A DNA stretch of 64,000 nt from Prochlorococcus marinus XMU1410 (lineage in GTDB: Bacteria > Cyanobacteriota > Cyanobacteriia > PCC-6307 > Cyanobiaceae), in assembly GCF_017696085.1 (NCBI RefSeq), contig NZ_JAAORH010000001.1:496001-560000 (forward strand), given 5' to 3'. The position numbers and the translations under genes were made by a program. The notes below the pieces were generated by a model. The model was not told the origin of the DNA and did not search any database. It worked only from the letters and a program-made list of their open reading frames with translations. Below, piece after piece: positions 45,959 through 55,978 of this stretch (its first letter is position 1; each line of letters starts with the position of its first letter).

Positions 45959-46993
45959 TTAAGTTTTTAAAAGCATTTTTGCTCTGCAGGCTGCACTAAA
46001 AAGTCCAAACTCTTCATCTAAAATTACTTTCATAGGTATTGTTTTAAGAATATCTTTTAATCTTCCCTTGTCGAAAAATTGTTTTAAAAATAAATCTGAT
46101 TTAAAGTTTTTGAAATGTTTTGATGCGGTTCCTCCAGAAATCCATAACCCGCCAAAGCACAATTCTTGAAGAGCAACATCTCCCAATAAAGAGGCATAAG
46201 CACTTAACCAAATCCTCTCAACTTCAATCATTAGCTGATCCCCTTCTTTAGAAAGATTACAAATTTTTTCAGGTAGTTCTTTTCTAGCAGCATCAAAAAT
46301 TTTAATTTTTTTTATATATTGTTGTAGAGGATGGTTTTGAGCATCAGGTTTGCTTAGTCTCCATTCGGCAATTCTTGATAAACCAATGCCGCTAATAATT
46401 CTTTCACAAGATATCCTTTCAACTTTAAGGTAATTTTTAAGCCAAATTTTTAATTCCCATTCTAATTTTGACTTTGGGGAATACTCAACATGACCACCTT
46501 CACTAGCTAAAACTTTTACCTTTTTCCCTGATATTAGGCCTCTTGCTATGCCCAAACCAGTCCCCGCACCAACAATGGCATGCAAATCATTATTAGCACC
46601 TTCTGAATGTGATCCATTTTGGATAGTAGAATACTGATCTTTTTTTAAAAAAGGTATTCCATAAATTTGCACTGCAAAATCATTTATTAGCTCGCATTGT
46701 TCAAATTTAAATTTATTTTTTAATTTATTTCCTGAAATATTCCATGACAAGTTCATGATTTTTGCGTTGTTGTTAGATAAAGGACCAGCTACAGCAAAAC
46801 ATGCAGAAGAAGGATGGGTAATATTTTTGCATTCATTTTTAAGAAAATCTTCTAGAATTAGCTCAAAAGATTTCCAATCAGAAGATATATATTTCTTTTT
46901 TAATATCAATTTCGGCGAATCATCATTTATTACTCTTTCGAATATTCCCAATAGAACTTTGGTACCTCCTAAATCACAAGCCAGAAAATTCAT
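45959..46993 (-). CDS. glk: Glucokinase
   Basis: Phosphorylates glucose, 344 aa, of the bacterial Glk type. The phosphate loops are FLACDLGGTKVLLGIF at the N-terminus and VGAGTGLGIARG near residue 145, with the glucose-binding EGGHVEYSP. The C-terminal GGLWISGGTASKH matches. It lies 10 bases upstream of thrB and 10 bases downstream of thrS on the same strand, so a thrS-glk-thrB transcript is plausible. Glucose uptake is known in Prochlorococcus. Confidence 0.92.
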   Translation of the reverse strand: MNFLACDLGGTKVLLGIFERVINDDSPKLILKKKYISSDWKSFELILEDFLKNECKNITHPSSACFAVAGPLSNNNAKIMNLSWNISGNKLKNKFKFEQCELINDFAVQIYGIPFLKKDQYSTIQNGSHSEGANNDLHAIVGAGTGLGIARGLISGKKVKVLASEGGHVEYSPKSKLEWELKIWLKNYLKVERISCERIISGIGLSRIAEWRLSKPDAQNHPLQQYIKKIKIFDAARKELPEKICNLSKEGDQLMIEVERIWLSAYASLLGDVALQELCFGGLWISGGTASKHFKNFKSDLFLKQFFDKGRLKDILKTIPMKVILDEEFGLFSAACRAKMLLKT

Positions 46994-47003
46994 TTATACA
47001 AAA

Positions 47004-48920
47004 TTATTTTGTTCTCCCTTTTTTTTCTATTAATTCATCCATTAATTTGTATAGATTAGGTAGGTCGAAAATTCCTAAATTTGTTCCATCGAAAGCTCTT
47101 AAAGCAACAGAATCAATTTTCTCTTCTTTATCTCCAATAACTGCAATTAAAGGAACTCTACCGAGAGTTGCCTCTCTTATTTTATATCCTATTTTTTCAT
47201 TCCTAACATCAACTTTTGATCTGTAACCATTATTATTTATTAATTCATTAAACTTTAAACACTTTTCAATATTTCTATCAGTAATGCTCAATAAAATTAT
47301 TTGATAAGGTGCAAGCCAAATTGGGAATTTTGCCTCATATTGTTCAATTAAGATTCCGATAAATCTCTCAAAGGATCCTAAAATTGCTCTGTGAAGCATA
47401 ACTGGATTTCTTTTCTCATTATCAATATCTACATAAGTTGCATCCAATCTAATAGGCATTGAGAAATCAACCTGAATAGTGCCGCATTGCCAGACTCTAT
47501 TAAGACAATCTTTTAAGGAGAATTCTATTTTTGGACCATAAAAAGCCCCTTCGCCTGGTTGAAGTTCCCATTTTAGGTTCTTATTATCGAGAGCTTTGGT
47601 AAGAGCCTCCTCTGATTTATCCCAAATCTCTTCACTACCTACCCTTTTTTCAGGACGGGTTGATAATTTGATAATGATTTCATCAAAACCAAAAGTTTTA
47701 TAAACCTCGAAAACGAGATCTATAAAAGTTGATACCTCCTCTTGAATTTGCTCTTCTGTGCAGAATATGTGTGCATCATCTTGAGTAAAGTTTCTTACTC
47801 TCATTAAGCCGTGCAATGCACCAGAGGGCTCATTTCTGTGACAAGAACCAAATTCAGCAAGACGAATAGGTAAATCCTTATAACTTTTTAAACCTTGATT
47901 AAATACTTGTATATGGCATGGACAATTCATTGGTTTAATTGCATAAGTTCGATTTTCTGATGCAGTAGTGAACATATCGTCTCTAAATTTTTCCCAATGA
48001 CCGGATTTTTCCCAAAGAGATTTATCAACAGCTTGTGGGGTTTTAATTTCTAAATAATCACTTTTTTTGAGTATTTCTCTTATGTACTTTTCCAGTACTT
48101 GGTAAATTGTCCATCCATTTGGATGCCAAAAAATCATTCCTGGAGATTCTTCTTGTATATGGAATAGTGAATGTTTTTTACCTAGTTTTCTATGATCCCT
48201 TTTTTCCGCTTCTTCAATTCTTGTTAAATAATCTTTGAGTTCTTTTTCTTTTGCCCATGCAGTTCCGTAAATTCTCTGTAATGATTCATTCTCACTATTC
48301 CCTCTCCAGTATGAACCTGATAATTTAAGTAATTTAAAGTGTCTCAAATGTCTAGTATTGGGTACGTGAGGCCCTCTACACATATCGATATATTCTTCGT
48401 GTTTGTATAAATTTATGAGCCCTTCTTCAGGAATTTCTTCAATTATCTTTAATTTAAAAGTCTCATCTCTTTCTTTAAAAGTTTTAATTGCCTCTTCTTT
48501 AGAAACTTGTAAAATTTCAACGTCATAGTTTGTTTTTATTAATTTATTAATTCTATTTTCGATTTTTATTAAATCTTCAGGAGTAAATCTGTATTCAGAG
48601 TAAACATCGTAATAAAAACCATCTTCAATTACGGGTCCAATCGCCATTTTAATATCAGAGTAAATTTGTTTTACTGCATGACCAATAAGGTGAGCGAAAG
48701 AATGTCTTATTATTTCAATTCCTTCTTTATCTTTTGATGTGATGATTACAACGTTGGAATCTTTACTTATAGGAATTGTTGCATCAAGAAGAACATCATT
48801 TACTTTCCCAGCAATTGTTGCTTTAGCTAATCCAGCGCCTATACTCTGAGCAATTTCTAGAATAGTTACAGATTTTTCGAAAACCTTTTTTGAACCATCA
48901 GGCAAGGTAATTATTGGCAT
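47004..48920 (-). CDS. thrS: Threonyl-tRNA synthetase
   Basis: Charges tRNA-Thr, 638 aa, a full-length class II enzyme. The TGS domain occupies residues 1-60. The editing domain has the [14 protein letters not shown] zinc-like motif near residue 72. The catalytic domain has motif 2 in [15 protein letters not shown] and motif 3 in [16 protein letters not shown], and zinc ligands include Cys in PMNCPCHI and His in QDDAHIFC. The anticodon domain closes the protein. The ATG at 48918-48920 lies 3 bases after the trpS stop. Confidence 0.97.
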   Translation of the reverse strand: MPIITLPDGSKKVFEKSVTILEIAQSIGAGLAKATIAGKVNDVLLDATIPISKDSNVVIITSKDKEGIEIIRHSFAHLIGHAVKQIYSDIKMAIGPVIEDGFYYDVYSEYRFTPEDLIKIENRINKLIKTNYDVEILQVSKEEAIKTFKERDETFKLKIIEEIPEEGLINLYKHEEYIDMCRGPHVPNTRHLRHFKLLKLSGSYWRGNSENESLQRIYGTAWAKEKELKDYLTRIEEAEKRDHRKLGKKHSLFHIQEESPGMIFWHPNGWTIYQVLEKYIREILKKSDYLEIKTPQAVDKSLWEKSGHWEKFRDDMFTTASENRTYAIKPMNCPCHIQVFNQGLKSYKDLPIRLAEFGSCHRNEPSGALHGLMRVRNFTQDDAHIFCTEEQIQEEVSTFIDLVFEVYKTFGFDEIIIKLSTRPEKRVGSEEIWDKSEEALTKALDNKNLKWELQPGEGAFYGPKIEFSLKDCLNRVWQCGTIQVDFSMPIRLDATYVDIDNEKRNPVMLHRAILGSFERFIGILIEQYEAKFPIWLAPYQIILLSITDRNIEKCLKFNELINNNGYRSKVDVRNEKIGYKIREATLGRVPLIAVIGDKEEKIDSVALRAFDGTNLGIFDLPNLYKLMDELIEKKGRTK

Positions 48921-48923
48921 AAT

Positions 48924-49940
48924 TTATTTCTCCATTTCAAAAAATCCCAATTTTGATTTAACTCTTTTTAAAGTCTGATTTGCTAAATCTTCAGCTTTTC
49001 CCTTCCCTTCATTTAGGATTTTATTTAATTGATAGGGATCATTAATTAATAATTTATATTTTTTCTGAATAGGTTCTAGTGATTCAATAAGTTGTTCGGT
49101 AATTAATTTTTTAAATGTCCCCCATCCAGTCTCTAAGAATTCATTTTCACATTGAGAAATTTCTTTGCCAGATAATATTGAATAAATCATCAAAAGATTT
49201 TTAGATTCTGGTCTCTCAGGGTTGTTAAATTCAATTCCAATAGAACTATCACTTTTTGCTCTTTTAATTTTTTTTGTGATTATTTCAGGAGGATCTAATA
49301 AGTTAATGCGACTGCCCTCATTAGGATCACTTTTGCTCATCTTTTTTGAACCATCAATTAAACTCATTATTTTTGAACCATTCTTCATGATGATTGGTTG
49401 AGGGATCTTTAAAATATTTTTATCCTTACTAAATCTGGCATTAATTCTCTGTTGTGCAATATCTCTGGCAAGTTCAAGATGTTGTTTTTGATCCTCACCT
49501 ACTGGTACGAAGTCAGCATCATAAAGAAGGATGTCTGCAGCCATAAGTATTGGATAGTCAAATAATCCAATAGATACATTATTACCTTGTTGTATGGATT
49601 TTTCTTTAAATTGAATCATTCTTTCCATCCAGTTTATTGGGGTCATGCAATTTAATATCCAACAAAGTTCTGAATGCGCTGAAATCTGACTTTGGACAAA
49701 AATTGAACATATATTTGGATCTATCCCACAAGCGACATACAAAGCCGCTGTAGAGATAGTGTTTTTAGATAATTCTTTGGGATTATATGAGGCTGTTATT
49801 GCGTGCAAATCAACTACACATAGAAATGTTTCATATTGCTCTTGAAGCGTAACCCAATTATTTATGGCCCCAAGCCAATTTCCAATATGTAAATCACCAG
49901 TTGGTTGAACTCCCGAAAGAATTCTTTTTTTATTTGCCAT
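48924..49940 (-). CDS. trpS: Tryptophanyl-tRNA synthetase
   Basis: Charges tRNA-Trp, 338 aa, class I. HIGN at residues 18-21 in PTGDLHIGNWLG and KMSKS in GSKKMSKSDPN near residue 205 are both present. The DLHAIT and GEDQKQHLELARD segments belong to the active site. The start overlaps the upstream basic RGG-rich gene by 11 bases, implying coupled translation. With thrS it forms a synthetase pair. Confidence 0.97.
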   Translation of the reverse strand: MANKKRILSGVQPTGDLHIGNWLGAINNWVTLQEQYETFLCVVDLHAITASYNPKELSKNTISTAALYVACGIDPNICSIFVQSQISAHSELCWILNCMTPINWMERMIQFKEKSIQQGNNVSIGLFDYPILMAADILLYDADFVPVGEDQKQHLELARDIAQQRINARFSKDKNILKIPQPIIMKNGSKIMSLIDGSKKMSKSDPNEGSRINLLDPPEIITKKIKRAKSDSSIGIEFNNPERPESKNLLMIYSILSGKEISQCENEFLETGWGTFKKLITEQLIESLEPIQKKYKLLINDPYQLNKILNEGKGKAEDLANQTLKRVKSKLGFFEMEK

Positions 49941-50352
49941 CCTCTTCTACTTCGCTAGATTGGATCTCTTCAGTTGATGTACTTTTTACAGGTCTTGCAA
50001 AAGGGTCAGGTGATGTTTCTGTCTTTTCTTCATAAGAATTTTGTGATTGTCTATTCGGAGAAGAGTTTTTATTATTTTTTGCATATTCTTTGATTGATTC
50101 AATTAATTTTTCGTCTTTAATCATTTCGCTAAGTGTTCTAACAGAGAAACCCAGAACTGCAACGGTAGATCTTAATTGAAATGTCTCTTGTATTGATTTA
50201 ACAGCTTTCATTTCGTTATCACTCAATCTTATGCGGAATCCTCCTCCATCTCTTCTGCCGCCCGATCTATCTCTGAAATTAGATCTTTCGTTGTTAGAAC
50301 GACCTCTGAAATTTTCTTGTCCAGGATTATTGCTGAAATTTGAATTAGACAT
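49930..50352 (-). CDS. Basic protein with RGG-rich N-terminus and ribbon-helix-helix-like core
   Basis: A 140-aa conserved picocyanobacterial protein of unknown function. Residues 1-40 are Arg/Gly/Asn-rich (RGRSNNERSNFRDRSGGRRDGGG), as in RNA-binding disordered tails. The core at about 40-85 (FRIRLSDNEMKAVKSIQETF then STVAVLGFSVRTLSEMI) has a strand-helix-helix order that resembles a ribbon-helix-helix or a similar dimeric fold. The C-terminal third is acidic and low in complexity. It overlaps trpS by 11 bases and may couple to it. Function is not known. Confidence 0.65.
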   Translation of the reverse strand: MSNSNFSNNPGQENFRGRSNNERSNFRDRSGGRRDGGGFRIRLSDNEMKAVKSIQETFQLRSTVAVLGFSVRTLSEMIKDEKLIESIKEYAKNNKNSSPNRQSQNSYEEKTETSPDPFARPVKSTSTEEIQSSEVEEDGK

Positions 50353-50517
50353 CTTAATCTTTCTTAAGTTATTTAAATAGTCTATTAACTTAGCATCTTG
50401 TTATGCAATAAGTCATTTTAAAAGGCTTAAATTTTTATCTTTTGATTAACGACTTATGAAATTTTGCTTTTCTCATTCACAACTTGCATTAAAATAAAAT
50501 TAGAAAAATAAAGTATT

Positions 50518-51852
50518 GTGTTTGATATTAGTAAAGACAACCTTTTAAAGGATTTTATAAAGTTTCCAAAAAAAAATATTCTTATTATTTTATTATTGTT
50601 AGGTTTTGGGGAATGGTTTGTCAGTGACCTAATTCATTTTGCAGGAGGCTCGATAGGATTTTTTGCGTTGTGTTTGGGGGGATATTTTTACTTGAAGAAT
50701 GATAAGCCTAAATTTAATGAGCCAAATAATTTAGATGGTTGGATAAATCTATGTAATGAAGATTTAAATTTTTTTGAAGAACTTGAAGCAACGAATGAAT
50801 TAGAAAAACAGAATTCAAAAAGACAAAAAACACTTGAATCTATCCTAAATAGATGTGAAAAAGAAAAAATAAGTTGCATTGGACAAAAAGATTATCAAAG
50901 TTTTCAATCTATTTTGAAAAGTAATTTCAAAGCAGATAAGTTTGACTTTGATTTATACGAAAAACTGCCTAAATATAATTCTTCTCAAGTTATTCCAGAA
51001 GAAGCTTTGAAGAGTGATGCAATCTTGTATTTTATAAACTTGCCTTTGTCGGCAAATGATTTTTTGTGGCTGGAAAAGTTTCCTAAAAATATGCCAATCT
51101 GGTTGGTGGCTTTAACTTCCAACCAAATAGAAGCCAAAAATCAGATAGAAGACCTAAAGTCTGAAATTTCAAGTGACTTTATAAACAAAATTATTACTTT
51201 TGATGTGAATAAGAGTGAAATAACAAATATACCTTTTTCTTTAAGGAAGTTTTTCATAAGTTCATCTAAAAATATTGAAAATACAAAAAAAAGGCTCTTG
51301 AAAGAACTTCATGTTGCCTGGCAATCTGAAATTGAAGGTATAAGAAGAATGCAGTTAAAAGGTATACAAAGAAAAAATCAAATTCTTGTCGCAACAACTG
51401 TTTTCTTATCTCCTATCCCATCAATTGATGTTATGGCAATGACAGTATTAAATTCTTTAATGATTAAAGAAATTAAGTCTATATGGGGATGTAATTGGTC
51501 TCCTGAAATTTTAGATAAAGTATCCAAAGAGATTTTAAAGACTGCAATTGCTCAGGGAGTTATTGAATGGAGTGGACAGACTCTAATTGGCATAACAAAA
51601 TTACATGGCCCTAATTGGCTTGTCTCTGGAACATTTCAAGCTGTCAGTGCTGCTTATTTAACAAGAGTAGTATCAAGTTCTTTGGCTGATTTTATGGCAA
51701 TAACAAAAGGAGTAGAAGAACCTGATTTGGATTTTATAAAGAAAAATTCTGAGAAAATTGTTGAAGAAGCTTTTGAAAAAGAAAAAATAAATTGGAAAGG
51801 ATTTATTTCTGATCTTAGAAAACCACTAATGAAACTATCTTTTAATTCATAA
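50518..51852 (+). CDS. DUF697 family membrane protein without a GTPase domain
   Basis: A 444-aa protein from a GTG start (MFDISKDNL). A hydrophobic stretch with two close helices lies near residues 20-55. The middle ~200 residues are hydrophilic and alpha/beta, ending in a helical bundle of the DUF697/YcjF type (GIQRKNQILVATTVFLSPIPS, then the amphipathic helices ending MAITKGVEE). No P-loop is visible, so the GTPase activity of relatives is absent. It is divergent from the RGG-rich gene and precedes the metal importer by 11 bases. Confidence 0.75.
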   Translation: MFDISKDNLLKDFIKFPKKNILIILLLLGFGEWFVSDLIHFAGGSIGFFALCLGGYFYLKNDKPKFNEPNNLDGWINLCNEDLNFFEELEATNELEKQNSKRQKTLESILNRCEKEKISCIGQKDYQSFQSILKSNFKADKFDFDLYEKLPKYNSSQVIPEEALKSDAILYFINLPLSANDFLWLEKFPKNMPIWLVALTSNQIEAKNQIEDLKSEISSDFINKIITFDVNKSEITNIPFSLRKFFISSSKNIENTKKRLLKELHVAWQSEIEGIRRMQLKGIQRKNQILVATTVFLSPIPSIDVMAMTVLNSLMIKEIKSIWGCNWSPEILDKVSKEILKTAIAQGVIEWSGQTLIGITKLHGPNWLVSGTFQAVSAAYLTRVVSSSLADFMAITKGVEEPDLDFIKKNSEKIVEEAFEKEKINWKGFISDLRKPLMKLSFNS

Positions 51853-51863
51853 TCTTGGGATGA

Positions 51864-52772
51864 ATGTTAAATATGAAAAAAAATATTCTTTTTTTAAGTT
51901 TGATACTTCTGCTTTCTATTACTTCAGGCTCATGTAAGAGAATATCAAATAAAAATGAAACTAAAGAAGTAATACTGGCAAGTTTCACTGTTTTGGCGGA
52001 TATAATTAGCAATGTCGCTAAAGATGATTTTATTGTTAGATCAATTACGAAACCTGGAGTTGAAGTTCATGGCTACCAACCAACTCCAAGCGATTTGGTA
52101 AATGCCTCTAATGCTTTTGTTTTTATTGATAATGGATTTGGATTTGAATTATGGGCTGAAAAATTTGTTTCTAATTTAAAAGTTAAAAGAATTACTGTCG
52201 CGGAAGATTTGGATCCTATTTTTATCAGTGAAGATTTTTATAAAGGGAAGCCCAATCCTCATGCCTGGATTTCTCCAAAAAGAGGGATCCTATACGTAGA
52301 TATTATCGTGGATTCTTTATCAGAATTGAGGCCATCCAAAAGGACATTATTTGAAGAAAATGGAAAAATTTATAAAGATAAACTATCTAAAATAGATAAA
52401 GAATTCTCACTTTTTATTAATAACTTAAATAAAGACAGGAGGTATCTAGTAAGTTGTGAAGGTGCTTTTTCGTATCTAACAAATGATTATGGATTAGAGG
52501 AAGTTTATTTGTGGCCAGTTAATGCTGAAAGTCAAATTACTCCCAAAAGAATGGCAAGAACAATCTCACTAGTTAAAGAAAAAAATGTTCCATCTGTATT
52601 TTGCGAAAGTACTGTTAGTAACGAATCTCAAATGGTAGTTGCAAACGAAACTGGGGCTAATTTTGGAGGAAATCTTTTTGTTGATTCATTATCTGATGAT
52701 AGTGGGCCTGCTAGTTCCTATATGAAAATGCTTGAGCATAATTTGGAATTGATAAAAAAAGGGCTTTTTTAA
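51864..52772 (+). CDS. mntC: Metal ABC transporter substrate-binding protein, manganese type
   Basis: Cluster A-I binding protein of 302 aa. The signal peptide has a probable lipoprotein Cys at residue 24 (SGSC); an ATG at codon 4 is an alternative start. The metal ligands are His69 (VEVHGYQP), His133 (NPHAWISP), Glu199 (SCEGAFSY) and Asp274 (FVDSLSDD). The Glu at the third site matches Mn2+/Fe2+ binders such as MntC and PsaA, while ZnuA-type zinc binders have a His there and a His-rich loop, missing here. Mn2+ supply fits photosystem II demand. It begins an mntC-mntA-mntB run. Confidence 0.86.
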   Translation: MLNMKKNILFLSLILLLSITSGSCKRISNKNETKEVILASFTVLADIISNVAKDDFIVRSITKPGVEVHGYQPTPSDLVNASNAFVFIDNGFGFELWAEKFVSNLKVKRITVAEDLDPIFISEDFYKGKPNPHAWISPKRGILYVDIIVDSLSELRPSKRTLFEENGKIYKDKLSKIDKEFSLFINNLNKDRRYLVSCEGAFSYLTNDYGLEEVYLWPVNAESQITPKRMARTISLVKEKNVPSVFCESTVSNESQMVVANETGANFGGNLFVDSLSDDSGPASSYMKMLEHNLELIKKGLF

Positions 52773-52775
52773 ATT

Positions 52776-53540
52776 ATGGAAACAATCAATTATCAAAACT
52801 TTAGGATTGAGGCAGAGAATATTTGCGTAGATTACAACGGTAAGGTGGCTTTGTATGATGCCAATTTAAGATTGAAACCTGGCCAGATTTGTGGGTTAGT
52901 AGGGATGAACGGGGCTGGTAAAACAACTTTTTTTAATGCTTTAACTGGCTTTGTAAATATTTCAAAGGGAAAAATTAGAATAAATGGAGAGTCTGTAAGA
53001 TCTGCTCAAAAAGATCAGACAATTGCTTATGTTCCTCAAAATGAGGGGATTGATAGTCAATTCCCAATAAGTGTTTGGGATGTAGTGATGATGGGAAGAT
53101 ATGGTTCGATGAATATTTTTAGGTGTCCTAGAGAGTCTGATGTTCAGGCGGTTAAAGATGCTATTGAGAGAGTTGATCTTACTGATCATTTATCTACACC
53201 TATTGGAAACTTATCTGGAGGTCAGCGAAAAAGAACTTTTTTAGCTAGAGCTATTGCCCAAAGAGCGTCAATATTACTTCTTGATGAACCTTTTTCAGGT
53301 GTTGATATAAGAACTGAGAAACTTATCTCAGAATTATTTATTCAATTTAAAAATGAGGGAAAAACTATATTACTATCAACACACGATATGATTCATGTCC
53401 GTGAATTTTGTGATTTGGTTCTTTTAATAAATAAAACTGTTGTAGCTTATGGCGAGACCTCTGAAGTGTTTACCCCTGAAAATATTACAACCACTTTTGG
53501 AGGGATCTCACCTGATTTCTTGTTTGGACCTGAATCCTAA
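52776..53540 (+). CDS. mntA: Metal ABC transporter ATPase
   Basis: Cytoplasmic ATPase of the metal importer, 254 aa. Walker A GMNGAGKT is at residues 43-50, the LSGGQ signature near 147, and Walker B with LLLDEPFSG follows; the switch His is in LLSTHDM. The start is the ATG 3 bases after mntC. The gene names follow the cyanobacterial MntCAB order of Synechocystis and are assigned by context. Confidence 0.9.
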   Translation: METINYQNFRIEAENICVDYNGKVALYDANLRLKPGQICGLVGMNGAGKTTFFNALTGFVNISKGKIRINGESVRSAQKDQTIAYVPQNEGIDSQFPISVWDVVMMGRYGSMNIFRCPRESDVQAVKDAIERVDLTDHLSTPIGNLSGGQRKRTFLARAIAQRASILLLDEPFSGVDIRTEKLISELFIQFKNEGKTILLSTHDMIHVREFCDLVLLINKTVVAYGETSEVFTPENITTTFGGISPDFLFGPES

Positions 53541-53552
53541 ATTTTAAATTGT

Positions 53553-54425
53553 ATGGAGCTCTGTTCTTTTTTAACTTTAGATTCATTCATTACAGATCCA
53601 TTAACTCATGACTTTATGAGAAAAGCACTTCTTATGAGTTCATTAGTTGCAGCTGTTTGTGGTTTCCTATCAAGTTATTTGACTCTTAAAGGATGGGCTT
53701 TAATGGGAGATGCAGTGTCACATTCAGTAATGCCTGGTGTTGTGGTTGCTTATGCATTAGGTCTTCCTTTCTCATTAGGGGCATTTATTTTCGGGGTTGG
53801 TTCTGTAGCATTGATAGGGTTTATTAAGCAGAAATCTAGAGTTAAGGAAGATACTGTTATTGGGTTGGTATTTACTGGATTTTTCGCTCTTGGAATCGTA
53901 TTGGTTTCTAAGATTAAAAGTAATATTGATCTGCATTCTATTCTTTTTGGTAGTCCATTAGGAATATCACTTTCAGATGTAAAACAAACCATATTCATTT
54001 CTTTATTGGTAGTAATCCTTTTATCAATTTTTAGAAAAGATTTAATGCTCTATTGTTTTGATCCTAGGCATGCAAAAACAGTTGGGATTAACGTGTTTTT
54101 TCTTCATTATTTACTGCTCACATGTTTATCTTTGGCGGCTGTTGTGGGCTTACAGTCTGTTGGCATTATTTTAGTAGTTGCAATGTTGATTACACCAGGG
54201 GCTACAGCATATTTACTGACGGATAAGTTTGATAATATGACAGTAATTTCAGTATTAAGTGCAATTATCTCAAGCCTAATAGGAATCTATGTTAGTTTTT
54301 GGTTTGATCTTGAAACAGGTGGATCAATTGTCTTAGCACAAACTTTTATATTTTTATTTGCCTTTTTATTCGCTCCAAGATACGGAATATTTAAGCTAAA
54401 GAAATTATTTGCTGGGTATAAATGA
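53553..54425 (+). CDS. mntB: Metal ABC transporter permease
   Basis: Membrane subunit of the same importer, 290 aa, with about eight hydrophobic segments of the ABC-3 family. The conserved GDAVSHSVMPGVVVAYALG near residue 55 and the DPRHAKTVGIN segment are in place. Its TGA overlaps the ATG of the DUF4336 gene by four bases (ATGA), so the four genes are tightly coupled. Confidence 0.9.
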   Translation: MELCSFLTLDSFITDPLTHDFMRKALLMSSLVAAVCGFLSSYLTLKGWALMGDAVSHSVMPGVVVAYALGLPFSLGAFIFGVGSVALIGFIKQKSRVKEDTVIGLVFTGFFALGIVLVSKIKSNIDLHSILFGSPLGISLSDVKQTIFISLLVVILLSIFRKDLMLYCFDPRHAKTVGINVFFLHYLLLTCLSLAAVVGLQSVGIILVVAMLITPGATAYLLTDKFDNMTVISVLSAIISSLIGIYVSFWFDLETGGSIVLAQTFIFLFAFLFAPRYGIFKLKKLFAGYK

Positions 54426-55594
54426 TAGTGGTGGAAGAAACTTTAAATAAAAAATGGAATTGGTGGCCATTATTCCCCTTATATCCTTATGGAAAAAAGA
54501 AAACAATTTTGAGAGAATTAATTCCTGATCAAATATGGTCCTTGGAACAAATACAGGGACTTTATTATGTTGCGGTTCCAATAAGAATGACGGTAATAAA
54601 GGTTGATGATGGATTGATGCTAATAAATCCACTACCTCCGACAAAAGAATTGATAAATGAGTTAGAAAAACTAATTGCGGTTCATGGCAAAGTAAAAACA
54701 ATAATTTTACCGAGTGCCTCTGGACTAGAACATAAAATCGGACTGCCAGCTCTTTCAAGAATTTTTAAAGATGCAGAAATTTGGCTTTGTCCTGGACAAT
54801 GGAGTTTCCCCATAAATCTCCCTCTAGATTTTTTAGGAATTCCATCAAAAAGATCAAAAATACTGTTTGAGGATGGTACTCCACATTCAAAATCCTTTAA
54901 ATGGTCTTCATTAGGTCCACTGAATTTAGGTCTTGGAAGATATCAGGAGATAAGCTGTTTCCATTATCCTACAAATACTCTTCATGTGACAGACGCAATA
55001 GTTGGAATAGACTCCATACCACCTGAGATATTTAATTTTGATCCAACACCACTTCTTTTTCATTCTAGAGAGAGAGGAGATGAACCTTTGATTGACTCCA
55101 TCGAACAAAGAAAAAAAGGATGGAAAAGGTTAGTCTTGTTTTCTTCTTTTTTGAAACCAGGTAAATTAAATATTCCACCTTTGAAAAAAATATTTAAGTA
55201 TTCATTCAAAAAAGATCTTAGAAATTGGAGATCTCATTTCGGTATTTATCCCTTTTTATGGGATGAAGATTGGGAATCCTCGCTTATTGAAATAATGGGT
55301 AAAGATACTCCTAAGGTTCAAATTGCACCAGTTTTACAAAAATTAATTTTTCCACGTTCAAAAGAAGTTTTACTTAAATGGTTGGAAAATATCAAGTCTT
55401 TTGAAGATATGGAATATTTAATTCCAGCTCATTTTACGGCCCCTATAAAATTTAAAATAGAAGACTGTCAAAAATTAATTAATGAAATTAATTCCCAAGA
55501 GTGGGAAAAACTTCCTGAGGATAATAAATTTTTAATGGGTTTATATAAAAAGTTGTTTGAACTTGGAATAATTCCTGAAGAAGTAAATCTTTAA
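54422..55594 (+). CDS. DUF4336 family protein
   Basis: A 390-aa protein related to the metallo-beta-lactamase fold (VDDGLMLINPLPPTKELINEL, LPSASGLEHKIGLPALSRIF). The metal-binding HxHxDH of active hydrolases is not present in its usual form, though SGLEHK and FHYPTNTLHVTDA keep isolated histidines. Family members in cyanobacteria and plants have no proven role. The four-base overlap with mntB places it in the metal importer operon, suggesting a metal-related role by context only. Confidence 0.85.
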   Translation: MIVVEETLNKKWNWWPLFPLYPYGKKKTILRELIPDQIWSLEQIQGLYYVAVPIRMTVIKVDDGLMLINPLPPTKELINELEKLIAVHGKVKTIILPSASGLEHKIGLPALSRIFKDAEIWLCPGQWSFPINLPLDFLGIPSKRSKILFEDGTPHSKSFKWSSLGPLNLGLGRYQEISCFHYPTNTLHVTDAIVGIDSIPPEIFNFDPTPLLFHSRERGDEPLIDSIEQRKKGWKRLVLFSSFLKPGKLNIPPLKKIFKYSFKKDLRNWRSHFGIYPFLWDEDWESSLIEIMGKDTPKVQIAPVLQKLIFPRSKEVLLKWLENIKSFEDMEYLIPAHFTAPIKFKIEDCQKLINEINSQEWEKLPEDNKFLMGLYKKLFELGIIPEEVNL

Positions 55595-55597
55595 AAA

Positions 55598-55933
55598 CTA
55601 TTCTTCAATAGACATTTTTTCATCATTTTTAAGAGTTTGTTCCAGCTCTTTTCTTTGCTCCATTTGTCTTAAGAAATATCCTGTCATCATTGCAGAAGAT
55701 AATAAATTAGCAATGTTGTCTTTTGAAGATGTTATTTTTACATCAAATTGATCTGAAGGAAGCATTCCAAGAAGACCTTGAACATTATGTCTAATAATTT
55801 CTTGAATATCTTCACTAGCTGATTTTGCTACTCTTTGCAAAACTTCTGGAGATTGTTTTTGTAAATATTGGATTAAATCATTCTCATCGTTTGGATCATT
55901 ATTTTCAGTAGCAAGAAATTCTGGATTAAACAT
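55598..55933 (-). CDS. DUF760 family protein
   Basis: A 111-aa small helical protein (MFNPEFLATENNDPNDENDLI, then the LQKQSPEVLQRVAKSAS helices and the MMTGYFLRQMEQRKELEQ helix). It fits DUF760, found in cyanobacteria and plastids, without known function. It ends 3 bases from the convergent DUF4336 gene and lies 45 bases downstream of lepB. Confidence 0.85.
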   Translation of the reverse strand: MFNPEFLATENNDPNDENDLIQYLQKQSPEVLQRVAKSASEDIQEIIRHNVQGLLGMLPSDQFDVKITSSKDNIANLLSSAMMTGYFLRQMEQRKELEQTLKNDEKMSIEE

Positions 55934-55978
55934 TTCTACAACTTCAAGATATAAAAACCCTACAACATCACGTACCCA

